Below are positions 25,643 through 34,205 of a stretch of 48,268 nucleotides of DNA, piece by piece. Source of the DNA: Verrucomicrobiota bacterium (GTDB lineage Bacteria; Verrucomicrobiota; Verrucomicrobiia; Limisphaerales; CAIMTB01); the NCBI GenBank assembly GCA_963205105.1, contig CAUJJW010000357.1:1-48268 (forward strand), in the 5' to 3' direction. Under the pieces are notes generated by a model, which saw only the letters and a program-made list of their open reading frames with translations, made no database searches and was not told the DNA's origin. Position 1 is the stretch's first letter. Each line of letters starts with the position of its first letter. The translations under genes were made by a program, and so were the position numbers.

Positions 25643-27073
25643 ATGCAATTGCCTGAGCGGCTCTTTGTGGATGGCGGATGGAAGGACGCGGCGGGAGGTC
25701 GACGTCTGTCCCTGGTGAATCCGGCGACCGAAGAAACCTTTGTCGATGTGGCGGCGGCGGACGTGGCCGACGTGGGAGCGGCGGTGGAGTCGGCGCAACG
25801 GGCCTGGGAATCGGGCTGGCGGGATTTGGCTCCGGCGAAGCGGGAGGCGCTGCTGCATGCGGTGGCCAGGAAGCTCCGTGAGCATCAGGAAGAAATTGCG
25901 CAACTCGAGCGGTTGCACATTGGCAAACCGATTGCGGATGCCCGGGATGAAGCGGGATTGGGCGCCCGGGTGTTTGAGTTTTACGCGGGAGCGGTGACCA
26001 AGTTTGGCGGGCAGACGCTCCCGGTGGGGCGGGGAGGCTTTGATTTCACTCTGCGCCAATCGATGGGCGTGGTGGCGGCGATTGTTCCCTGGAACTTCCC
26101 GTTCCCGATCGCCTGTTGGAAGGCTGCGCCGGCGTTGGCCGCTGGCAACTGTGTGATTCTAAAGCCGGCGTCCCTCTCGCCACTGACCGCGCTGAAGCTG
26201 GGACAATTGGCCCACGAGGCCGGTCTGCCGCCGGGGGTTCTGCAAGTGCTTCCGGGGAGCGGCTCCACCATTGGCGATGCCCTGGTCACGCACCCTCTCG
26301 TGCGCAAGGTGTCGTTCACCGGTTCCACCGAAGTCGGGCGGCGGATCATGGAATTGGCGTCGCGCGACATTAAGCGGATCTCCCTCGAATTGGGCGGCAA
26401 GTCTCCGAACATCGTGTTCGCCGATGCCGACTGGCAGCGGGCGGCGGAATCGTCCCCGATGAGCGTGTTTGCCAACACCGGCCAGGACTGCTGCGCCCGC
26501 AGCAGGATGTTTGTCGAGCGGAGTGTCTTTGAAGGCTTTGTGGAGCGGTTTGTGGCCGCGACCCGCAAGCTGATCGTGGGCGACCCGGCCAAGGACGAGA
26601 CTCAGCTCGGTCCCCTGGTTTCGGCCGGCCAACGGGAATCGGTGGAAGGGTTTCTCAACGATGCCAAGGTCCGTGGAACGCGGTTTCTTTGCGGCGGCGT
26701 TCGCCCGGCGTCCAAAGGTTTCTTTCTGGAGCCCACCGTGTTGCTGGATGTGAAGCCGACCGAGCGTTGCTGGCGGGAAGAGATCTTTGGCCCGGTGGTG
26801 GCGATCACGCCCTTCGACGACGAAGCCACGATGCTTCGGGAGGTCAACGACACCCCTTACGGGCTGAGCGGTTCGGTCTGGACCTCGAACCTGTCGCGTG
26901 CCCTGCGGGTGGCTCGGGCGGTGCAGAGCGGTGTGCTCAGCATCAACAGCCACAGCAGCGTGCATGTGGAAGCGCCCTTCGGCGGATTCAAACAGAGTGG
27001 GCTCGGCCGGGACTTGGGAATGGCGGCGATGGAGGGATACACGGAACTCAAGAACGTCTACGTCGGAGAATGA
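25643..27073 (+). CDS. NAD(P)-dependent aldehyde dehydrogenase
   Basis: 476 residues from ATG 25643. Standard ALDH features are present: PWNFPFPIACWKAAPALAAG with cofactor-contacting Asn, FTGSTEVGRRI (Rossmann glycine motif), the general base Glu in LELGGKSPNIVF, and catalytic Cys in FANTGQDCCARS. The C-terminal FGGFKQSGLGRDLG is typical of betaine/gamma-aminobutyraldehyde-type ALDHs. It would oxidise an aldehyde to the carboxylate in the cytoplasm. The gene ends 4 bases before the ligase start, so the two are likely translated together. In the proposed pathway it acts after the alcohol dehydrogenase. Confidence 0.93.
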   Translation: MQLPERLFVDGGWKDAAGGRRLSLVNPATEETFVDVAAADVADVGAAVESAQRAWESGWRDLAPAKREALLHAVARKLREHQEEIAQLERLHIGKPIADARDEAGLGARVFEFYAGAVTKFGGQTLPVGRGGFDFTLRQSMGVVAAIVPWNFPFPIACWKAAPALAAGNCVILKPASLSPLTALKLGQLAHEAGLPPGVLQVLPGSGSTIGDALVTHPLVRKVSFTGSTEVGRRIMELASRDIKRISLELGGKSPNIVFADADWQRAAESSPMSVFANTGQDCCARSRMFVERSVFEGFVERFVAATRKLIVGDPAKDETQLGPLVSAGQRESVEGFLNDAKVRGTRFLCGGVRPASKGFFLEPTVLLDVKPTERCWREEIFGPVVAITPFDDEATMLREVNDTPYGLSGSVWTSNLSRALRVARAVQSGVLSINSHSSVHVEAPFGGFKQSGLGRDLGMAAMEGYTELKNVYVGE

Positions 27074-27077
27074 CCCC

Positions 27078-28451
27078 ATGACACTGACTGAACTGAAGGC
27101 GAAGGTGAAATCGGGGGCCATCGACACCGTGTTGGTCGGGTTCCCCGATCCGTTCGGGCGGCTGGTCGGCAAGCGGTACCGGGCGGACTTTTTCCTCCAG
27201 GAATGCGTCGATTCCGGAACGCATGGGTGCAGTTACCTGCTGACGGTGAACCTCGACATGGACCCCTTGGACGGCTTCAAGGTGGCCAATTGGGATGCGG
27301 GGTTCGGCGATTTTGAGATCCGTCCGGATCTGAACACCCTGCGCATTCTTCCGTGGCAAACCGGCGCCGCCCTGGTGATCTGCGATTACCAGAAGCACGA
27401 TGGGAGCTATGTCCAGGAAGCCCCGCGTTCGGTGTTGCGGGCGCAATTGAAACGGATCGCGGATCGTGGCTGGACCAGCTTTGCCGCGAGCGAACTGGAG
27501 TTCTACCTGTTCAACCAGACTTTCGAGGCGGCTTGTGCCGGCGGGTATGCCGATCTGAAGCCCTCCAGTGACTATCGGATCGACTACCACCTCCTTCAGC
27601 CGGGTCGGGACGAACCGTTGATGCGCGCCATCCGAAACGGGCTCACCGAAGCCGGGGTGCCGATCGAAAACAGCAAGGGCGAGTGGAGCCGGGGGCAGCA
27701 CGAGATCAATTTCCGGTATGCGGAACCGCTGGAAATGGCGGACCGCCACGTGGTCTTCAAGCAGGGGGTGAAGGAGATCGCGGCGCAGTTTGGGAAGTCG
27801 GTCACCTTCATGGCCAAGTACGCGCCCTCGGAAGCCGGGAACTCCTGCCATATTCACATGAGCCTCTGGCAGGGAGGTCGGAATCTGTTCTGGGATTCCC
27901 CGACGGGACGGGGCAAATCGAAGACCAAGGAAGGCGCGCCAAGTGCCCTCTTCCGGCAGTTCCTGGGCGGCTTGATGAAGTATTCACCCGAACTGTGTCT
28001 GTTCTTCGGACCGACCGTGAACAGCTACAAGCGCTATCAGCCGGGAAGCTGGGCCCCCACCCGGATGGCCTGGGCGACCGACAACCGGACCACCGGGTTT
28101 CGGATCGTCGGTCATGGCAACTCGTTCCGCATCGAGAACCGCATGCCGGGGGCGGACGCGAATCCGTATCTGGCCTTCGCGGCCATGCTGGCGGCCGGGC
28201 TGGCAGGCGTGGAGGAAGGCTTGGACTGCGGGGAAGAATACCGCGGCAACGCCTACATTGACGCCAGTTTGAAGCGTTTGCCGAGCAGCCTGCGTGAGGC
28301 CACCGATCTGTTCGAGAACTCCAAGCTGGCGCGAACGGCCTTGGGCGACGCAGTGGTGGAATTCTATGTCCATCATGCGCGCCTGGAACATCAGGCCTTC
28401 AGTGACGCGGTTACGGACTGGGAGAAGCGCCGGTATTTCGAGCAGATCTGA
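27078..28451 (+). CDS. Glutamine-synthetase-family gamma-glutamyl-amine ligase
   Basis: 457 residues from ATG 27078, four bases after the aldehyde dehydrogenase stop. The N-terminal beta-grasp domain (VLVGFPDPFGRLVGKRY) and catalytic domain (FAASELEFYLF, ENSKGEWSRGQHEINFRYAE, AKYAPSEAGNSCHIHMSL, NRTTGFRIVGHGNSFRIENR) are those of the GS fold with its metal and ATP-binding Glu/His/Arg residues. The adenylylation loop of GlnA is absent, and the whole matches PuuA/GlnA3/GlnA4/IpuC-like proteins that ligate glutamate to amines. It lies in a catabolic cluster with no general nitrogen regulators. The last 41 bases overlap the 3' end of the convergent MFS gene. Confidence 0.9.
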   Translation: MTLTELKAKVKSGAIDTVLVGFPDPFGRLVGKRYRADFFLQECVDSGTHGCSYLLTVNLDMDPLDGFKVANWDAGFGDFEIRPDLNTLRILPWQTGAALVICDYQKHDGSYVQEAPRSVLRAQLKRIADRGWTSFAASELEFYLFNQTFEAACAGGYADLKPSSDYRIDYHLLQPGRDEPLMRAIRNGLTEAGVPIENSKGEWSRGQHEINFRYAEPLEMADRHVVFKQGVKEIAAQFGKSVTFMAKYAPSEAGNSCHIHMSLWQGGRNLFWDSPTGRGKSKTKEGAPSALFRQFLGGLMKYSPELCLFFGPTVNSYKRYQPGSWAPTRMAWATDNRTTGFRIVGHGNSFRIENRMPGADANPYLAFAAMLAAGLAGVEEGLDCGEEYRGNAYIDASLKRLPSSLREATDLFENSKLARTALGDAVVEFYVHHARLEHQAFSDAVTDWEKRRYFEQI

Positions 28452-29736
28452 GCGGTGCCGAAGCCATCGGCACCGGGCAAAACCAGGCGGCGATGCCGGT
28501 GCCGAGCACGACACAACCCAGGACGATGAACGCGGGGGAATAAGTCCCGGATACGGCGACCACCCTGGCCAGCAACAGCGGGCCGACCGCCGATCCCAGG
28601 ACGGTGAGTGCCTGCGCCGCGCCTTGAATCCGCCCAACCGACTCACGTCCGTAGTACCGACCCCAGACGGTGAAGAAGAGAACGGTGACCAATCCCCCCG
28701 CGAGGCCCATGAGGATTGCCTGGCCGAACAACCCCGCACGTGACTCGATTTGTGGCAGGGCAAACAGGCCCAGGCTGAGGCAGGCCATGGCTCCGGCCAG
28801 CAAACGCCCCAGAGGCCATTTCCCAGCCAGCCATCCCCCGACCAGATTGCCCACCAAGGCTGTCAGTGCGGTGACGGCGAGGGCGTGATGGTAGGCTGTG
28901 GCTTCGAATCCGCGTTCCTTGAGGATCGATTCATTGAAGATCCCGATTCCCGAGGCGACCAACCCGTAGAGCGTGGAACCGGCGGCGAACACCCAGAATG
29001 CCGGTGTGAGCAACGCTTCTCCGAGGGTTGATCGGGGTTCGTGAGCACAGAGACTCGCGGCCACGGTTACCGATCGACTCCCTGCCGGCTCGGGTTCCAG
29101 TTCGAGTCCGCAATCCTCGGGAGAACGCCGGATCAGGATGGCCGCCAAGGGGGCCATGCCCAGGACCAGAAACCCACCCACAACCCCCCAGGCCACCCGC
29201 CAGCCGTGGTGAACGACGAAAGAGCCCACCAGCGGGAAGGCGATCATGAAGCCAACACTCAGCAGCAGGGAATACACGGCCATGGCCTGGGGGAGGCGTC
29301 CGGCGAACCACTGCGGCGTCACACTCAGGCTGGCGACCGACAACGCGCTTTGACCCAGCGCGCGGGTCAAAGCGATCAGGATCGCGGCAGTCGCCACCGT
29401 CTGCACCCTGGCGAAGGCCAGCACGACCCCACCCAGCGCCAATGCCAGAGCCGTCAGAACCCAGCGAGAGCCGATCCGGTCGACGAGGTTGCCAAAGCCC
29501 AGGCAGGCCGTTGCCCCTATGAGTGTGGCCCACAGGTTGATCTGGGCATAGCTGACCCGATCCAGTCCCAGATCCCGCAGCAGCGGCTCCGTGATCAGCC
29601 CGAGGCCCTGAGTGCGTCCTGGCAGGGTGGCCACCATGGCCAATGCCGCGATCGCCACCTGAACCCAGCCGAAATAAAATGGCAGGCGTGAGGCAAGGGC
29701 TGGCGGACGGGAAGCGGTCGGCGCAAATGCGGTCAC
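28411..29736 (-). CDS. Major facilitator superfamily transporter
   Basis: 441 residues from GTG 29736, with 12 predicted membrane spans starting at FYFGWVQVAIAALAMVATLP. The loop between TM2 and TM3 contains GFGNLVDRIGSRWVLTA, a variant of the MFS motif A (GxLaDrxGxr). The pattern YFGWVQV with PGRTQGLGLITEPLL is seen in monocarboxylate-type MFS carriers. The substrate is unknown. The 3' end overlaps the glutamine-synthetase-like gene by 41 bases in a convergent arrangement. Upstream on the same strand, 12 bases away, is the small membrane protein gene. An efflux or organic-acid role would fit beside an oxidation pathway, but this is only suggestive. Confidence 0.9.
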   Translation of the reverse strand: MTAFAPTASRPPALASRLPFYFGWVQVAIAALAMVATLPGRTQGLGLITEPLLRDLGLDRVSYAQINLWATLIGATACLGFGNLVDRIGSRWVLTALALALGGVVLAFARVQTVATAAILIALTRALGQSALSVASLSVTPQWFAGRLPQAMAVYSLLLSVGFMIAFPLVGSFVVHHGWRVAWGVVGGFLVLGMAPLAAILIRRSPEDCGLELEPEPAGSRSVTVAASLCAHEPRSTLGEALLTPAFWVFAAGSTLYGLVASGIGIFNESILKERGFEATAYHHALAVTALTALVGNLVGGWLAGKWPLGRLLAGAMACLSLGLFALPQIESRAGLFGQAILMGLAGGLVTVLFFTVWGRYYGRESVGRIQGAAQALTVLGSAVGPLLLARVVAVSGTYSPAFIVLGCVVLGTGIAAWFCPVPMASAPLRSARNTGASPSP

Positions 29737-29748
29737 AGACCGCCGAAG

Positions 29749-30279
29749 CTACTCGCAGACCCCGTGGCGTCCAGCCCGGCTGCCGGGCCTTGGGGGGTGA
29801 CGGCGTGCCCAGGACACCACGACAGCGGTGCAGGCCACGATTCCCAGGAAGCGGGAGGGTCCATGTGCGAACACAACGGACGCGTTGAACCAGAGGAAGA
29901 GAAACACCCCGCGCCGAAGTCGTTCATACCGGACCCAAGGCTTCGGCCATTTCGGCACGCACCACACGGCAGCCACGTCCAAGCCCCACCACAGGGCGAG
30001 GCCGTAGTTGATCCAGACGCCGCCGCCCCACCGGGTCCCGAACACCTCGGCGGTTTGCCTGGCCGTTTCCATCACAGCAGCGGTGTGGCTCCACTGATGG
30101 CGGAAGGCGAATGCGGCCAGGATATGCAGCACCAATGCGATGGTGCCCAGGGTCCAGACGATCTTGGGGGCTGGGCCGTGGTCGTCGCGGGAACGCGCTC
30201 TCAGGCACTCGCCGAAGCACCAGAGTATCAGGGTGACCCAAGCGGTCACCCACACCGGATCAGGGGCAGGCAAGGGCAA
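29749..30279 (-). CDS. Small multi-span membrane protein, function unknown
   Basis: 176 residues if the TTG at 30279 is used. Shorter forms starting at TTG 30273 or an internal GTG are possible, so the N-terminus is uncertain. About four hydrophobic segments are visible (VWVTAWVTLILWCFGEC, IVWTLGTIALVLHILAAFAF, WINYGLALWWGLDVAAVW, GVFLFLWFNASVVFAHG). The hydrophilic segment FRHQWSHTAAVMETARQTAE between TM2 and TM3 holds conserved-looking His and Trp residues. I do not recognise a named family. It lies between an unknown 100-residue gene (27 bases upstream) and the MFS gene on the same strand. Confidence 0.75.
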   Translation of the reverse strand: MPLPAPDPVWVTAWVTLILWCFGECLRARSRDDHGPAPKIVWTLGTIALVLHILAAFAFRHQWSHTAAVMETARQTAEVFGTRWGGGVWINYGLALWWGLDVAAVWCVPKWPKPWVRYERLRRGVFLFLWFNASVVFAHGPSRFLGIVACTAVVVSWARRHPPRPGSRAGRHGVCE

Positions 30280-30306
30280 GCTCTTCAGGTTGATCGCCGT
30301 CCGTCC

Positions 30307-30609
30307 TCAGTCGAGGCGCACGCAGGATTCCATCTCGGTGGGAAGAAACGTGCAACGATCGATGCGCAGTTGGAGGCGAAGGTCGCGCTTGGGCTCCCTG
30401 AAAAGCTCTTCCTGCGCCAGGCGAAGGATGCCCCGAAGTCGAATCCCGCCTTGGAGGACGACCTCTGCCGGGTGGTCCAAAGGCAGGCCGAGCTTTTGAG
30501 CCAGATCCCGGAGCGCTGCCTGGCGTTCCTCGTGCCATCGCGCCAACCCGTCCGTGGCGTCGGTTTCACGGGAGAAATTCAGCCCCAGTTGTTCAGGTTC
30601 CTGGCTCAT
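30307..30609 (-). CDS. Unknown 100-residue protein
   Basis: 100 residues from ATG 30609. A short acidic/Gln-rich N-terminus is followed by ARWHEERQAALRDLAQKLGL, HPAEVVLQGGIRLRGILRL and a C-terminal beta-rich part (LRLQLRIDRCTFLPTEMESC). The VVLQGGIRLRGxL...LQLRIDR pattern suggests a small SH3-like or Sm-like barrel, but I cannot name a family. It is probably cytoplasmic because there is no signal or membrane segment. It is first of the minus-strand run down to the MFS gene and divergent from the AIM24 gene, with only 89 bases between. Confidence 0.7.
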   Translation of the reverse strand: MSQEPEQLGLNFSRETDATDGLARWHEERQAALRDLAQKLGLPLDHPAEVVLQGGIRLRGILRLAQEELFREPKRDLRLQLRIDRCTFLPTEMESCVRLD

Positions 30610-30698
30610 GACCGGTGACTTCAGAAATCCCGCAGCGTGGCAGAACTTGCACGCGGAAAGTTGCGTAGGCGCCCGATCCCGCCAAACTCCCGTGACGT

Positions 30699-31394
30699 AT
30701 GGCCCACTTTGAAACGATCGAGCAGGAAGGCGTTCGTCTGGTGAAAGTCACCCTCCAGAACGAAACAGTCCGCACCGAGGCTGGTGCGTTGTACTACATG
30801 AAGGGCCCCATCACGATGGAGTCCAAGGCCCCCAGCATTGGGGGCTTCCTGAAGGCTCTGGCAACGGGGGAAAAGATCTTTCGTCCCACCTACACCGGGA
30901 CGGGCGAACTGTTCCTGGAACCGTCCCTGGGCGGGTTCTACATCTTCGACAGCGGCGGTCAGACCTGGATTGCTGAGAGTGGCGCCTATTGGGCGTCGGA
31001 AATGGGCATCACCGTCGATATCCATCGCGAGAGCACGCTGACCGCGTTGAAGAGCGGGGAAGGGTTCATGGACTTCCAGACCAAGCTCAGTGGTCAGGGC
31101 ACCATCGTGTTGCAGTCCCAGGGCCCGGTGGAGGTGGTGCAATTGCAGAACGACAGGCTGACGGTGGACGGCAGTTACGTTCTGGCCCGCACCGGGAGCA
31201 TCCGGTATTCGGCGCAGCGGGCGACCAAATCGCTCTTCAGTTCCATGACCTCGGGAGAAGGCTTTGTGCGGATTTATGAAGGGACCGGAACCCTGCTGAT
31301 GGCGCCCATGCCATATTGGCGACACCGCATGTTCCATGCGATCGCGGGTGTTCATGCGGCGCACCGTGGCGGGGGCGGCGGTTCGGAATCGTGA
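30699..31394 (+). CDS. AIM24 family protein
   Basis: 231 residues. The segments VKVTLQNETVRTEAGALYYM, GGFLKALATGEKIFRPTYTG, GELFLEPSLGGFYIFD and the repeated GEGF motifs belong to the AIM24/TIGR00266 beta-helix family. The C-terminus ends in a Gly/Ser tail. Eukaryotic AIM24 is mitochondrial, and bacterial members have no settled role. No signal peptide is present, so it is probably cytoplasmic. A hairpin (cgggg...ccccg, 31400-31416) lies just after the stop and the YjfB-like gene starts 49 bases downstream on the same strand. Confidence 0.85.
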   Translation: MAHFETIEQEGVRLVKVTLQNETVRTEAGALYYMKGPITMESKAPSIGGFLKALATGEKIFRPTYTGTGELFLEPSLGGFYIFDSGGQTWIAESGAYWASEMGITVDIHRESTLTALKSGEGFMDFQTKLSGQGTIVLQSQGPVEVVQLQNDRLTVDGSYVLARTGSIRYSAQRATKSLFSSMTSGEGFVRIYEGTGTLLMAPMPYWRHRMFHAIAGVHAAHRGGGGGSES

Positions 31395-31443
31395 TGACTC
31401 GGGGAGTTAAGCCCCGTGACCCGGCTGCCGATGATGCTGAGGT

Positions 31444-31638
31444 ATGACGATTCAGGGATCATCGACCGTCCAGTTGCTCCAAAGCGCGATGGACGCCCGC
31501 AAAACGCGCGAAGACATGAGCGTCGCGATGCTGGAGAAAGCCCAGAACCTGATGCAGCAGCAGGGCGACGCCATGGTGCAGTTGCTGGAGGAAACCGGAA
31601 CCGTCGCTACCCAGGGACGCTTTGAAGCCCTCGCCTGA
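31444..31638 (+). CDS. YjfB-like putative motility protein
   Basis: 64 residues. The layout QLLQSAMDARKTREDMSVAM, then LEKAQNLMQQQGDAMVQLLE and a short tail matches the small YjfB family (PF14070-type) of two amphipathic helices found beside flagellar or other motility genes. No flagellar gene is in the window, so any motility link here would be through pili. The gene sits between the AIM24 gene and the hairpin-repeat block. The start at ATG 31444 is the only one that preserves the family N-terminus. Confidence 0.75.
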   Translation: MTIQGSSTVQLLQSAMDARKTREDMSVAMLEKAQNLMQQQGDAMVQLLEETGTVATQGRFEALA

Positions 31639-32405
31639 TCCCCGACCCCGGCAGGGTGAGGCTGCCATCGAAGGCGCCCCGTCCGTCCGTCCGTCGCCCG
31701 GAAAGAAGGAACCTCACCGACTGGTCAGGGCTTTCGTTCGGGCCTTCGCAGATGGCGGTCCGCGAAATCGAGAGAGCGCTCCCCATCGTACCGGGTGATC
31801 TCCTGGTTCTTTTGGCCGTCGCGGAGCGACGAACGAAGGTAGCCGGGCCTTTCAAGGCCCGGATTCACGGTGTCGAGCATGGCAGCGTCGCGGAGCGACG
31901 CCTGATTCCGTGCCTCGTGGTCGGTCGGGCGTCGCTGCATGCGCCTGGTTCAACCGTCGCTCCGCGACGGAACCTCTTCTCTCGCGTGCGTCCAGGCGTT
32001 GAAACGCCTGGCTACCTTCGAATGTCGCTCCGCGACACCGACCCAACGCACCCTCGCTGCCGATAAAAAGGGCCAAACTCCAGGGGCTTGTCGCGCGGCG
32101 ACAAGCTCGCCCGTGAAGCGGGTGAAGCACTGTCTGCCCCCATGCGTTGGCCCGCTTCGCGCGCCAAGACCTGTCGCGGCGCGGCAAGTCCCACCTCCAA
32201 CCACTTCGGGATGCACGGGGCGCAACGCCCGGTCTTCGACGGGCCTCGAAAGGCTTTTCCCAGCATTTCGCCCCAGCCTGCTTGGCTGGGCGTAGGTCGG
32301 TGGTGCTAGGTTCCCTGCGTTCTCGAACCTCCACGTCGTCCCCGAGGGGCGCCAACCCAGGGCGTCCCATGAGGTGTTTGGCCGCAGGTTCGACCTGGAA
32401 AACGC
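31639..32405. repeat. Intergenic cluster of mirrored palindromic repeats
   Basis: No convincing gene in these 767 bases. Family C: gtcgcggagcgac at 31818-31830 and 31887-31899, and inverted at 31956-31968 and 32024-32036. The outermost copies form a roughly 45-base composite unit in which the palindrome, a spacer (cgaaggtag) and a second hairpin are conserved (31843-31862, ccgggcct-ttca-aggcccgg; inverted 31992-32011, ccaggcgt-tgaa-acgcctgg), with compensatory stem changes. Family D: cttgtcgc-gcg-gcgacaag (32087-32105) followed by cccgtgaagcggg, with a mirrored diverged copy at 32149-32190. A further hairpin lies at 32272-32290. The layout fits REP/BIME-like elements mobilised by a RAYT-type transposase not seen here. 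Confidence 0.8.
32301..32398 (+). ncRNA. Possible structured RNA / leader upstream of CRTAC1 gene
   Basis: A roughly 95-base stretch can form a long rod. 32306-32311 pairs with 32393-32398, and 32314-32319 pairs with 32383-32388 across an internal loop; further short pairings lie inside, including cctc/gagg (32328-32331 with 32371-32374). The 5' half (ggtgctaggttccctgcg, then tctcgaacctcc) resembles the 5' strand of small bacterial SRP RNAs. The GGAAGG/GCAG helix-8 core expected of a functional 4.5S RNA is not in the apical part. It could instead be a leader that controls the operon, since it ends 7 bases before the ATG at 32406, or another repeat. Confidence 0.25.
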
Positions 32406-34205
32406 ATGAATCGGAAGGGAATCAACCTGGCGGAAGGGTGGCGGCGCGTTGCCAGTGTCGGCGCCTTTTGCCTGGGCCTGGCGGGGTTCCTGACCGGTTG
32501 CGGGCCCGCACCTTCCTCCGGGGATGACTCCCGCGTCGCGTCACCGACATCGGGGGCCCCGGGTTTGGTCCAGGGTGGCACGAACCGCACGTCGGTTGCG
32601 TCGGTGGCCGCGTTGCCTCCTCAGGGCACGCCCACGATCCCTGCAGGGGCCGGGGATGGCTTCGCGGATGTGACGCAGCAGGCGGGCCTTCGGTTTGTGC
32701 ATCAGCTCTGCGACGAACGCATCGTCAACATCATCGAGTCCAATGGCGCCGGTGGCGTGGTGCTTGATGTCGATCAGGACGGGTGGATGGACCTGTTCCT
32801 GGTGAATTCAGGCCCGTTGGACGGGGTGACCCACGCTGCGCCCGGAACGGTACGCCAGCCCAACCGACTGTTCCGCAATCGTCGCGACGGGACTTTTGAG
32901 GATGTGACCGTGAAGTCGGGAATGACGGGTGGCGGCTACGGAGTCGCGGCGGCCGCCGGTGATTTCGACAACGACGGTTTTCCCGACCTCTACGTGGTCC
33001 AGGTGGGAAGGAACCTGCTCTACCGAAACCGGGGGGATGGAACCTACGAGGACGTCACGGACAAGGCCGGCGTGGGACACTCGGGGACGGGTATTTCGGC
33101 CGTGTTTGCCGATGTGGACCGCGACGGTCTGCTGGATCTGTTCGTGGCGAACTACCTGCAATTCGACCCGACCTATCGGCTCTTTTTTCAGCCCGATGGA
33201 TTCCCCAATGCCTTGGCGTACAAGCCGGAGTTCAACGTGCTCTATCGAAACCGCGGGGACGGCACCTTCGAGGATGTGAGCGAGGCGTCCGGGATTCGGA
33301 TCGAGGGGCATCGGGCCATGTGCGTGACGGTGTTCGATGCCGACCTGGATGGTTCGCCCGATTTCTACGTTTCGAATGATCTGTCGCCGAACCTGCTGCT
33401 CTTGAACGACGGGCACGGGAAATTCCGGGACGTCGCTGCAGAGCGCGGTGTGGCATTCAACGCCCTGGGTGAAGCCGCGGGTTCCATGGGGGCGACAGTG
33501 GGGGATGCGGATGGGGACGGGCGTCCGGATCTGCTGGTGACCCGGTTCGGGTACGGATCGCTCTATCTGGGTGGCACGAACGGACTGTTCACCGACCGAA
33601 TGATCGCGTCAGGCCTGGGGGCCATCACCGCCCAATTCGTGGCCTGGGGCGGCGTGTTCGTGGACTTCGACAACGACCGCGACGAAGACATCTTCATCGC
33701 CAATGGAGATGCCCACTACCTGGTCGGCTGGCAGAGCTTGTTGTTGGAGAACCAGGGGAACGGCGCGTTCACGGATGCCGCCGAAAAGGGCGGTGCGGTG
33801 TTTCATGCCAAACTGAGGGGACGGGGTGCGGCGACGCTCGACTTCGACAACGATGGACGGCCTGACCTCCTGATGACGGCGATGGCGGATCGGCCGTTTC
33901 TGTTGCGCAACCAGGGACCCAGCGAGAACCACTGGTTGAAACTTCAGTTGGAAGGGATCCGGAGCAACCGGGACGGCTTCGGTTCAATGGTCCGTGTCAC
34001 CGCTGGCGGTCGGACGACGCTTCATGGGTGTCGAGCCAGCACCACGTTCCTGATGCAGGGGGATCCCCGCGTGCACATCGGTCTGGGGGCGGCGACCCGC
34101 GCGGATCGGATCGAGATTCGGTGGCCCAGCGGTTTGGTGCAGACCCTGGACCACGTTGCCGCCGACCAGATCGTCAGGATCAAGGAGCCTGCCAACCGTC
34201 CATGA
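32406..34205 (+). CDS. CRTAC1 family FG-GAP/VCBS repeat lipoprotein with ASPIC/UnbV C-terminus
   Basis: 599 residues. A lipoprotein signal ends LTGC with Cys32. At least seven FG-GAP/VCBS-type calcium loops follow: DVDQDGWMDLF, DFDNDGFPDLY, DVDRDGLLDLF, DADLDGSPDFY, DADGDGRPDLL, DFDNDRDEDIF and DFDNDGRPDLL, each followed by a LxRNxGDGTFxDV-type strand. The C-terminal 80 residues (GSMVRVTAGGRT, RIEIRWPSGLVQTLD) are the ASPIC/UnbV domain. These are surface or periplasmic calcium-binding propellers of unclear function, common beside extracellular cytochrome or decarboxylase genes. Its stop overlaps the next start (ATGA, 34202-34205), so translation is coupled to the hydrazine-synthase-like gene. 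Confidence 0.92.
   Translation: MNRKGINLAEGWRRVASVGAFCLGLAGFLTGCGPAPSSGDDSRVASPTSGAPGLVQGGTNRTSVASVAALPPQGTPTIPAGAGDGFADVTQQAGLRFVHQLCDERIVNIIESNGAGGVVLDVDQDGWMDLFLVNSGPLDGVTHAAPGTVRQPNRLFRNRRDGTFEDVTVKSGMTGGGYGVAAAAGDFDNDGFPDLYVVQVGRNLLYRNRGDGTYEDVTDKAGVGHSGTGISAVFADVDRDGLLDLFVANYLQFDPTYRLFFQPDGFPNALAYKPEFNVLYRNRGDGTFEDVSEASGIRIEGHRAMCVTVFDADLDGSPDFYVSNDLSPNLLLLNDGHGKFRDVAAERGVAFNALGEAAGSMGATVGDADGDGRPDLLVTRFGYGSLYLGGTNGLFTDRMIASGLGAITAQFVAWGGVFVDFDNDRDEDIFIANGDAHYLVGWQSLLLENQGNGAFTDAAEKGGAVFHAKLRGRGAATLDFDNDGRPDLLMTAMADRPFLLRNQGPSENHWLKLQLEGIRSNRDGFGSMVRVTAGGRTTLHGCRASTTFLMQGDPRVHIGLGAATRADRIEIRWPSGLVQTLDHVAADQIVRIKEPANRP

Noticed and set aside
31656..32527. Several overlapping 70-170 codon frames in the repeat block
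   Set aside because: They run through inverted palindromes on both strands, contain no domain and change frame with each repeat.
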